In this document: piece by piece, positions 1 to 6,393 of the stretch
Layout: every line of letters begins with the position of its first letter
Position numbering within the stretch: the stretch's first letter is position 1
Source of the DNA: Prevotellaceae bacterium UBA1716
GTDB taxonomy: Bacteria; Bacteroidota; Bacteroidia; Bacteroidales; Bacteroidaceae
NCBI GenBank assembly: GCA_002317225.1
Contig: DCIW01000260.1
Location: 4,967-13,976 of the forward strand
Direction: 5' to 3'
Length of the DNA stretch: 9,010 nucleotides
Program-made: the position numbers and the translations under genes
The notes under the pieces: model-generated
Seen by the model: the letters and a program-made list of their open reading frames with translations, nothing else
Database searches by the model: none
What the model was told of the DNA's origin: nothing

Positions 1-3
1 GGG

Positions 4-60
4 GTAACAGGGTTGACACCCTGCCCTGGGATATATCACCCCGTTGGGGTTTGAGGAGAG
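4..60. repeat. Direct repeat copy 1 (57 bases)
   Basis: This is the first of two near-identical copies; it matches 77-133 with a constant offset of 73 bases and only three mismatches (positions 32, 50 and 57 of this copy). It contains two clear inverted repeats: CAGGGT/ACCCTG at 8-13 and 18-23 around a 4-base loop, and ACCCC/GGGGT at 38-42 and 46-50 around GTT. It lies downstream of the amylase stop. It resembles a dispersed intergenic (REP-like) element, but its family is not identified. The copy may belong to a longer array that continues past the left edge. Confidence 0.8.
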
Positions 61-76
61 GGGCGAAATCTCAATT

Positions 77-133
77 GTAACAGGGTTGACACCCTGCCCT
101 GGGAAATATCACCCCGTTGGGGGTTGAGGGGAG
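77..133. repeat. Direct repeat copy 2 (57 bases)
   Basis: This is the second copy of the element at 4-60, separated from it by a 16-base unique spacer (61-76). The CAGGGT/ACCCTG hairpin is kept unchanged (81-86 and 91-96). The second hairpin keeps its CCCC/GGGG pairs and loses only the outer A-T pair. It ends 34 bases from the amylase stop codon, so its hairpins would form in the 3' untranslated end of the operon transcript, where they could protect it from decay or help end transcription. There is no T run after the stems, so it is not a typical intrinsic terminator. The rest of 1-167 shows no gene. Confidence 0.8.
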
Positions 134-167
134 ATGGATGTTGGGAAAGAAATTGCATTTTCATAGT

Positions 168-1967
168 TTATTTTCCAATATATTTCTTACCGTTCATAAT
201 GTAGATCTGTCCCTTGGTTGGAGAGGAGATTTCGACGCCCATGAGGTTGTAGTATTTACCATTAACGGATTTACCATTTACCATAGGGAGGGAGTGGATG
301 TCGACTGTTGAGGTGACATCGGTGTATTGGATTGCACCGCCGGAGAGGGTTGCGGTTAAGTACTTGTCGGTGGAGATTTCGGTGATGTCGGAAGTTTGTG
401 GTTTGCCACTACCTTGATTGAAGATAATATTGAAGTAGTAGTCGGCCTTGTTGATTTGGACGGTCTGGTAGTACCATGTCTCACCATTGATGGTAGTGGT
501 GGATGGTTGCTTGCCCGGCCAATTGCCATTGATTTGGGTGTTGTTGTTCGAGTCCCAAATGTAGAAGTAGACTGGAGTGAAGTCTGCCTTGACATAAACG
601 GTGGCTGTGTGTGGAGTGAACGACTCCTCCTCTTGCTTTGCAGCATCAATTTCGGCCTTAATCTGGTCTTCGACCTTTGACCAAGATGAAGCTACATCGT
701 TGGAGAGATAATAGATATAGTTGGAAGCAGAACAAACCTTTGTATAACCCGAAGGAACTGAATATGCAGAAGGAGTCTTGCCCACAACGCAGATGAGAGA
801 ACCCTTTGTACCTGTAGTCTTAACCGCATAATAGAGTTGGGCAGCAGACAGTTCGGAGTAAGTGCTGGTAGATGTGATGCCAGCGAGCTTACGAGCCGAA
901 ACCATTCGTTTGATGTCGCTCTTAGCATTGAGCCAATGCTTGAAGAACACGCAAGGAGTGCCTGGCATTGCGAGCATATATGCGTTTGCAGCGAGAGTGT
1001 CGCCCTTGAGAGGGTCTTGAGGAGATGAAGAACTGCGGTATTCGGTGTCGTGGTTTTCAACAAAGGTAACCGCATACTTACGATATCCATCCTGATAGAT
1101 GAGAGGATAACCAGCAGCATCGGAAGGATTGGCAGCAAGAGACTTCCAATTATTCTGGGTGATGGCATCACGAACTCGATAGCGGAACTGGAAGTCGAAG
1201 GCAGAAGAAGTAGGTGTGCCATCGGACTTTGTGCCATCAATCCAAGACTTGATTTTGGATGAACCATCCCAATATTCGCCTACGGAGAATGCAGGTTTTG
1301 AATAAGTATTATAATCGGCGGTGAAAGAGGCAGAATAGCCTTTGACCATATCATAACGGAAACCTGTGTAACCAAGGTCTTCGAGAAGATACGTGAGGTA
1401 CGCCTTAATGATTTTGTTTACATTTGCCGACTTATGATCAAGGTCGCGACAACCATCCCAACCTTCGCCAGTATCATTATTGGACGAGAGGGATACGCCT
1501 TCCTTATTTGCTTGGGTGAGGGCTGCACCACCATCATCGTTGCGACAGATGTCGGTGGACTGGAACTGGTAGGTAGTGCCATTGTAAGTCTCGGCAGGGA
1601 ATCCAAACCAACCATTGCTGGTGTTGTGATGATTGATTACCACATCAGCAATAGTTCCAAGACCTTTCGACTTGAAGGTCTTAATCATAGAACGGAGTTC
1701 GGCTTCGGTTCCGAATGATGAATTCTGATTCCAATAATAGAGAGGGAGATAACCCATATTGTTGCTACCACCACAATAGCCTGAGTTTGGTATCCAGATG
1801 AGGTCGAAATAGTTGGCAAGTTCGTCTGCCTGCTTTTCGAGTTTAGCCCACTTGGTATCTGAATAACTGTCCCAGTAGAAGCCTTGAAGCATCACTTCGC
1901 CTTGAGCAGATGCGAAGAGAGAAAAGTATACAGATAAAAGAATCGAGAGGAGTGCCTTCTTAAACAT
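168..1967 (-). CDS. Secreted GH13 alpha-amylase with CBM26-like starch-binding domain
   Basis: This 599-residue enzyme is predicted to hydrolyse internal alpha-1,4 bonds of starch outside the cytoplasm and supply maltooligosaccharides to the SusC/SusD pair encoded upstream. Residues 1-21 form a type I signal peptide (MFKK, hydrophobic core, cleavage after ASA). No lipobox cysteine is present, unlike the lipoprotein SusG. The GH13 barrel spans about 24-350 and shows all four conserved regions: ADVVINH (107-113), GFRYD (202-206), SVGEYWD (228-234) and FVENHD (302-307). The catalytic triad is therefore D206 (nucleophile), E231 (acid/base) and D307. The opening LQGFYWDS and GFRYDMVKGYS resemble plant-type alpha-amylases more than SusG. 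A charged linker (about 428-452) leads to a CBM26-like module (about 455-550; W471, NWPGK at 482-486, W498). The last 45 residues form a Bacteroidota-style tail ending NGKKYIGK. The ATG at 1965-1967 is the natural start because the signal peptide begins there. The function is secure; the subfamily is an inference. Confidence 0.95.
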   Translation of the reverse strand: MFKKALLSILLSVYFSLFASAQGEVMLQGFYWDSYSDTKWAKLEKQADELANYFDLIWIPNSGYCGGSNNMGYLPLYYWNQNSSFGTEAELRSMIKTFKSKGLGTIADVVINHHNTSNGWFGFPAETYNGTTYQFQSTDICRNDDGGAALTQANKEGVSLSSNNDTGEGWDGCRDLDHKSANVNKIIKAYLTYLLEDLGYTGFRYDMVKGYSASFTADYNTYSKPAFSVGEYWDGSSKIKSWIDGTKSDGTPTSSAFDFQFRYRVRDAITQNNWKSLAANPSDAAGYPLIYQDGYRKYAVTFVENHDTEYRSSSSPQDPLKGDTLAANAYMLAMPGTPCVFFKHWLNAKSDIKRMVSARKLAGITSTSTYSELSAAQLYYAVKTTGTKGSLICVVGKTPSAYSVPSGYTKVCSASNYIYYLSNDVASSWSKVEDQIKAEIDAAKQEEESFTPHTATVYVKADFTPVYFYIWDSNNNTQINGNWPGKQPSTTTINGETWYYQTVQINKADYYFNIIFNQGSGKPQTSDITEISTDKYLTATLSGGAIQYTDVTSTVDIHSLPMVNGKSVNGKYYNLMGVEISSPTKGQIYIMNGKKYIGK

Positions 1968-1983
1968 ATTGTTTATTTTATTA

Positions 1984-2017
1984 AAAAGGAGCGGGCAGAG
2001 AACTGTCCGCCCCTTTT
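1984..2017 (-). terminator. Intrinsic-terminator-like hairpin between susF and the amylase
   Basis: On the minus strand AAAAGGGGCGGACAG pairs with CTGCCCGCTCCTTTT around the loop TTCT. The stem is 15 positions long with one G-U wobble and one A-C mismatch, and it runs into a TTTTT tract. It begins 24 bases after the susF stop and ends 16 bases before the amylase ATG, so any transcript from susC must pass it to reach the amylase. It may stop part of the transcription and lower amylase expression, or it may act as an mRNA-stabilising hairpin at a processed end. No convincing TAnnTTTG promoter is visible between it and the amylase, so the amylase probably depends on read-through. Confidence 0.65.
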
Positions 2018-2041
2018 GTCAATTTTCTTCTTATGAGAGAT

Positions 2042-3457
2042 TTATTTCTTAGTAAGAACTACCTTGTGAGTGCCTTCGCAACCGAGATAGAGCTGAACGA
2101 GGTAAGTACCGTCGCCTTCAGGAGCGTCGAGATCCTTGCCGCTAAATTCGGTAAGATTGTCGTACATCTTAGGATCGCCGTTGGCACCACCCCAACTGAT
2201 ATCCCAAGCGTCATTGATGGCGAACTTGAATCCGTTGGTGAGGGTTGTAGTGAGTTCCCAACACTTGAGGTCGACATTGTATGTCATGTGCTGCGCACGA
2301 TCTGCTACGTTCCAACCATTGTGGTTGCCGACACATGTGATGCTTGTAACCTCATTGAGGTAGCAAGTGTTATTGTCAGTATTTACTACAATCTGATAGA
2401 ATGCGTCCTTCTCTGCGAGCTGGATATTGCCACCACCGAGAGCGATAGAGTTAGCACCTTCGCCAGCACCATACTGAGGATTGTCCCAAGAAGCATCAGT
2501 ACAGAACTTGAAGCCCCAAGTGTTGGAATTGTCAGCATACTTGACGTAGTAGTAACCTACGAAGTTGTCGCCAGACTTAACGAGTGGAGAGAAGCTCCAA
2601 CCATTTGCATCACCTGCATAGTAGAGAGACTCAACGAATGAAGCGTAAGAGTAAGTCCAATCCTTTGGAGAGATAGTGAACTTGTACTTGCCTGCCTTTT
2701 CGATGTTAGCACAGAAGCTGTTGCCTGCTGCACTTTCACCGAAGAAACCTGAAGTAGCATCGTCACCATTCTTCTGAGCACGGAGAAGACTGTTCCAGTC
2801 GCCTGCAGTAACAGCACTCTGAGGTGCGAAGCAGAACCACTCAGAACCAGCAGCGAGTTCGATAACACAAGAGTAAGTGCCGTCGCCATTAGCGGTCATT
2901 GGAGTTGGGTTGGAAAGATTCCAACCATTGTAACCACCTACATAGTAGTAAGCATCTTCGTTTGCGATAGCAGGGAGAGTGAGAGTCTTGACAGGGATAG
3001 TTACCTCATTAGTCTCGATTGGCATGAGAACGGCTGTAGTTTCAGCATTAACGAGGTCGGCATTCACCTTGAAATTGCACTCACGAGTAGTTGTAGCAAG
3101 CGAACCATAGCACTGCTGGAGAGCATTTGAGAGGTCGGAAGCAGAAACTACAAGGTCGTTGCCATCTGTTGTGAATGGAACTTCGAACGAGTCGTTGAGG
3201 AGCAGTTTTGTGAACTTGACAACAGAGCCTTCAGTGGCATTCTGTGCAGATACGAACTTTACAACGGAAGCAGTACCATCGGCAATTGCATTGAGGTCGA
3301 TTGCATCAGTAGCAGCGGCAATAGTACCATTGACTGCACCTTGCTGAGCCTCCTGAGCATTAGACTGTGGGGCTGCCCAGTCAGTATAGTCCTCGTTGCA
3401 GGCAGCGAAGGTCATCGCTGCTGCAAGGAGAGTTGTATATAAATATATTTTTTTCAT
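2042..3457 (-). CDS. susF: SusF-like surface starch-binding lipoprotein
   Basis: This 471-residue lipoprotein is predicted to sit on the outer-membrane surface and hold starch for the Sus system; it has no enzymatic motifs. The signal peptide ends in a lipobox (FAAC, C20), and the mature start NEDYTDWAAPQ is typical of Prevotella SusF-like proteins. Residues 21-165 look like the N-terminal Ig-like region. Three related beta-sandwich modules follow, each opening with a G-x(2)-NGW motif: about 170-275 (NGW 177-179), 278-368 (NGW 285-287) and 372-471 (NGW 380-382). Three starch-binding modules and this length fit SusF of B. thetaiotaomicron (about 485 residues), whereas SusE has two. The start at 3455-3457 is chosen for its MKKI signal sequence. 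The gene follows susE by 61 bases and precedes the amylase by 74. The module boundaries are estimates, and the starch specificity is inferred from the neighbours. Confidence 0.88.
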   Translation of the reverse strand: MKKIYLYTTLLAAAMTFAACNEDYTDWAAPQSNAQEAQQGAVNGTIAAATDAIDLNAIADGTASVVKFVSAQNATEGSVVKFTKLLLNDSFEVPFTTDGNDLVVSASDLSNALQQCYGSLATTTRECNFKVNADLVNAETTAVLMPIETNEVTIPVKTLTLPAIANEDAYYYVGGYNGWNLSNPTPMTANGDGTYSCVIELAAGSEWFCFAPQSAVTAGDWNSLLRAQKNGDDATSGFFGESAAGNSFCANIEKAGKYKFTISPKDWTYSYASFVESLYYAGDANGWSFSPLVKSGDNFVGYYYVKYADNSNTWGFKFCTDASWDNPQYGAGEGANSIALGGGNIQLAEKDAFYQIVVNTDNNTCYLNEVTSITCVGNHNGWNVADRAQHMTYNVDLKCWELTTTLTNGFKFAINDAWDISWGGANGDPKMYDNLTEFSGKDLDAPEGDGTYLVQLYLGCEGTHKVVLTKK

Positions 3458-3474
3458 TGTTATGTGTTTTTATT
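3458..3474 (-). promoter_or_regulatory. A-rich translation leader of susF
   Basis: The 17 bases before the ATG read AATAAAAACACATAACA on the minus strand. There is no Shine-Dalgarno sequence, which is normal for Bacteroidota, where A-rich leaders support initiation. The stretch closely matches the susE leader (shared ACACATA..AACA), and both start right after a hairpin with the same core. Confidence 0.5.
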
Positions 3475-3493
3475 ATTCGGTTTGAAACCGAAT
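3475..3493. repeat. Perfect 9-bp inverted repeat upstream of susF
   Basis: ATTCGGTTT and AAACCGAAT flank a single central base, giving a perfect dyad in DNA and, in the transcript, an AUUCGG/CCGAAU stem with a 7-base loop. It ends 17 bases before the susF ATG and shares the core TTCGGTT/AACCGAA with the element upstream of susE. No T run follows, so a terminator is unlikely. An mRNA stability or processing element is the simplest reading; a protein-binding operator is the alternative. Confidence 0.75.
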
Positions 3494-3518
3494 GAGTTCA
3501 ACAGGGAATGGAACTTAT

Positions 3519-4685
3519 TTACTTGATGGAACCAGTGCCGTTAGTGAAGTCGAGGTAGATCTGCTTGCCTGCAGCACCCTGGAACGAGTAGTCGTCGCCG
3601 AGGTCAGCAGCCCAGTTGGATGGGATATCGCAGTTGCGATAGAAGAGAGAACCATCAGAGTTCTTGATAGTGAACTCAGTCTTCCACCAATCGATACCGC
3701 AATCAACTGCAAGACGAACTTCGCCCGCACCTGCCAATGCAGGAGATACACATGGCTCTGAAGCAGAACCGCTCATAGTGAACATGGCGTCATCCTGGAA
3801 TGACCACTGGTCAGCACCTGGAGATGTTGCACCGAAGAGGTAAACCTTTGCAGGGAATGTGCTTACTTCGTAAGAGATGGCAGAACCAGCAATCTTGTTC
3901 TTAACCACAACTGTGTACCAACCTGAAGCACCATTTACCTTCATGTTGCCAGTGTCGCTATCACCACCATTGACGATGTCAGCAGCATTGTTGCCATAAG
4001 TTACCTGACCATAACCCTTGTCGTTGCCCTTCCAACCATTATCAGGATTGATCTTGAACTCATCACCATTAGCGAGATAAACGATTCCGTAAGAGAAGCC
4101 GTCCTGGCTATAAGCGAAGTGGAGAGGGATGAACTTTTGCCAACCATCAGAAGCGGCAAAGCCACCAACGATATACATCTCTGTTGGGAGAGCGAGTTCA
4201 ACCTTAGGAACGTAAGCAAGAACTGAAGGGAGAGTAACCACGTTTGACTCAACATAGCCGAGATTGTCGCTTCCGGTGAGGGCTGCTGAAATCTTGACAT
4301 ATACTGTCTGAGCATCTGCAAGTTTGTCAGTGTTCTCTGCACCGATGAGGTCGAGAATGGCTTGGTTCACTTCCTTTGCAGGAACATTCATCTTTGCCTT
4401 GGTGTAAGTGGTCTCGAGTGCTGTCCAATTCTCTTTGTCAAGACTGAGGTACACCTTATATGTAGTAGGAGCAGTGTAACCATAGTTTGGCTGAGATGTT
4501 GTGAGTTGGAGAGACTCTGAGTTGGCAAGGTCGTATGTATTGTTGTAAGATACACCTGGAGTGTTGAGCACGAGGGAAAGACCCTGGGTATTCAACGTAG
4601 GATTGCTGTCGCGATCTTCGCTACATGAAGTAGTGATGCCGAGAGTGGCAGCTGCGATAAGCAATGAATAAAATATCTTTTTCAT
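3519..4685 (-). CDS. susE: SusE-like surface starch-binding lipoprotein
   Basis: This 388-residue lipoprotein is almost exactly the length of B. thetaiotaomicron SusE (387). It is predicted to be surface-exposed and to bind starch without cutting it, probably controlling the size of oligosaccharides that reach SusC/SusD. The signal peptide ends with the lipobox TTSC (C21), followed by SEDRDSNPTLN, a typical SusE mature start. Residues 22-155 fit the SusE N-terminal Ig-like domain. Two beta-sandwich modules follow: about 167-277 (opening EMYIVGGFAASDGW) and 279-388 (opening KVYLFGATSPGADQW). Both are aromatic-rich, as expected for glycan binding. The start at 4683-4685 gives the MKKI signal peptide. 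It is 66 bases downstream of susD and 61 upstream of susF. The family and order make the call strong; the ligand is inferred from context. Confidence 0.88.
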   Translation of the reverse strand: MKKIFYSLLIAAATLGITTSCSEDRDSNPTLNTQGLSLVLNTPGVSYNNTYDLANSESLQLTTSQPNYGYTAPTTYKVYLSLDKENWTALETTYTKAKMNVPAKEVNQAILDLIGAENTDKLADAQTVYVKISAALTGSDNLGYVESNVVTLPSVLAYVPKVELALPTEMYIVGGFAASDGWQKFIPLHFAYSQDGFSYGIVYLANGDEFKINPDNGWKGNDKGYGQVTYGNNAADIVNGGDSDTGNMKVNGASGWYTVVVKNKIAGSAISYEVSTFPAKVYLFGATSPGADQWSFQDDAMFTMSGSASEPCVSPALAGAGEVRLAVDCGIDWWKTEFTIKNSDGSLFYRNCDIPSNWAADLGDDYSFQGAAGKQIYLDFTNGTGSIK

Positions 4686-4701
4686 ATTGTTATATGTGTT
4701 A
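4686..4701 (-). promoter_or_regulatory. A-rich translation leader of susE
   Basis: The 16 bases before the ATG read TAACACATATAACAAT on the minus strand. They contain no Shine-Dalgarno sequence and resemble the susF leader. The stretch follows directly after the inverted repeat at 4702-4718, so the ribosome landing site is kept unstructured between the hairpin and the start codon. Confidence 0.5.
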
Positions 4702-4718
4702 GTTCGGTTGAACCGAAC
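4702..4718. repeat. Perfect 8-bp inverted repeat upstream of susE
   Basis: GTTCGGTT and AACCGAAC flank one central base. The element shares its core with the one at 3475-3493, differing by one extra T/A pair near the centre and by the outermost pair. It ends 16 bases before the susE ATG. It lacks a following T run. The rest of the susD-susE gap (4719-4751) holds an A run on the minus strand and nothing else recognisable. Confidence 0.75.
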
Positions 4719-4751
4719 ATTTATAAACGGGATTTTTTTGCCGATAGAGGA

Positions 4752-6372
4752 TTAGTAGCCTTCGTTCTGGGTCATGTTGGCATTAGCATTGAGCTCGTTG
4801 GCAGGGATTGGGTAGAGGTTGTACTTCTTGTCAACACCTGAACCTGAGTAAACGCCACCCTTCCAGTCCCAGATGTAATCACTGCTTGTGAAGAGTCCGA
4901 AACGGATGAGGTCTGAACGACGACGACCTTCGAAATAGAACTCACGGCACCACTCGTCGATGATGTCACGCTCTGTGATTGACTGGTCGATAGCCTTAGC
5001 ATTGGCACGAGTACGGAGAACGTTGATATTGTTCTTTGCGCCTTCAGGATCACCAAGGCGATAGTCTGCCTCAGCAATTGTGAGGTAAGCCTCAGCAACA
5101 CGGAAGAGTGGAAGGTCGGTATCAGCAAATGTAGCATCCTTTGGAGAACCACCCTGAGCATAAGTGTTGTTCCACTTCAAGATGCCATAACCTGCTGTGA
5201 AAGTAGTCTTCTCCTCTGTAGAGTAAGTGCGGTCTGCATTTACGAAGAACATAGCACGGTCGTCACCTGCCTTCTCGCGGAACTGAGCAACAGATACGTC
5301 CTTCTTCTCCATCTTTGCACCATCAGAAACGAACTTGTCGATGAGGGCCTGGCGAGCACGGTTACAAGTCCACTGTGAGCTTGCAAGACTCTGATTTGGA
5401 GAATTAGAACCTGTACAAGAAGCAATAGTATAAACTGAACCACCGTATGAACGGCTTGTAGCACCATCGCAACGAGCAGCGAAGATAATCTCCTGACGAG
5501 CATTGGCATTTTCGCCATTGTCGCCCATGAAGAGCTGTTCGTATGCTGTGTAACCATTTGCAGGAGTTGTGTTGAGCTTGTAGTTTGACTTGAGAACTTC
5601 TTCTGCCATTGCCTTAGCTTCGTTCCACATTGGCTTGCCTGTATAAACCTCGGCATTGAGGTAGAGACGAGCAAGAAGCATCTTAGCAGCAGTCTTGTCG
5701 GCACGACCATAGTTGTTGTCGTCACCACAATAATCAGCAAGGAGATCGCCGTCACCTTCAGTAATTGCCTAAGAGTTCGTTGACTACATAGTTGAACATA
5801 TCTGTACGAGACTTCTCAACTGGAAGGTCGCTATTGTAGTGCTCCTTGAATGGTGCCTTACCGAAGAGGTCGATGAAGTAGTAGTCCATCAAAGCACGGA
5901 TGAAGCGAACTTCAGCACGATTCTGCTTAACCTGGGCATCAGTTGTACCTTCAGTCTGGTCGAGGTAGAAATTGCAGAGAGTCACATTGTACATGATACG
6001 ATAGTAAGTGAGCTCGTTGTAACCAACACTTGAGTTCCAAGCGATGTTGGTGAGTTCAGGGATTGAAGCATCACCCTGCCATGTCCAGATTGTTTCGTCC
6101 GAACAGAGTTCCTGAGCTTCGAAAATACGACGATAGAATGATGAGTTACCTTCGTCGAACTGTGCCATATCTGGGTCGCCGGCAGCACCTTGCTGACCTG
6201 TGAGCACAAGACTTGAATAAACCTTAGCAAGATACTGAGTCATATCGAGCTCTGTATTGGTCTGCTCATCCTGAATGCTCTGGTTGAGATCCTGAAGACA
6301 TGATGTGGAGCTGAAACCAAGAAGAGCAGCAAGAGCTACAGGTGCTAAATTCTTTATATATCTAAGTTTCAT
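4752..6372 (-). CDS. susD: SusD/RagB-family starch-binding lipoprotein, one frame break
   Basis: SusD is the surface lipoprotein that caps SusC and presents starch oligosaccharides to it. The N-terminus is a lipoprotein signal peptide with lipobox STSC (C25). As written, the frame from 6372 stops at 5758-5760 after ELLGNY. Removing one base near 5769 (minus strand CTCTTAGGCAATT to CTCTTAGCAATT) joins ELL to AITEGDGDLLADYCGDD and restores a 539-residue protein, which is normal for SusD. In the repaired protein the TPR-like part includes FRVAEAYLTIAEADYRLG (about 423-440), followed by the family hallmarks EGRRRSDLIRFG (481-492) and the terminal block YPIP..EL....MTQNEGY (520-539). The gene starts 21 bases after the susC stop, with an A-rich leader and no Shine-Dalgarno, so the two are co-transcribed. 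The break is either a sequencing error or a real mutation; flanking coding is intact. Confidence 0.9.
5766..5771 (-). other. Frame break in susD (+1 base)
   Basis: On the minus strand the reading E-L-L ends in CTCTTAGGCAAT, and continuing in the same frame gives G-N-Y-stop. The next frame carries A-I-T-E-G-D-G-D-L-L-A-D-Y, and dropping one G of the GG pair (5768-5769) joins them. The whole gene length, 1621 bases, is 3 x 540 + 1, consistent with one extra base. Confidence 0.85.
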
Positions 6373-6393
6373 AATGTATATCTTTTTATTTGA

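Noticed and set aside
4..133. CRISPR array
   Set aside because: Only two copies with an internal hairpin and a single 16-base spacer; the repeat is too long and the spacer too short, and no cas genes are present.
1703..1716. TTCGGTTCCGAA inside the amylase, resembling the intergenic palindrome core
   Set aside because: It encodes the conserved FGTEAE segment of GH13 amylases, its arms do not contain AACCGAA, and it is not next to a start codon.
1968..2041. Promoter for the amylase in the gap after susF
   Set aside because: An ATTGAC element is present, but no TAnnTTTG -7 box is found at a suitable distance, so no promoter is called.
2033..2641. A 202-codon open frame on the plus strand opposite susF
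   Set aside because: It lies wholly antisense to susF, has no recognisable motifs, and is explained by the codon bias of the minus-strand gene.
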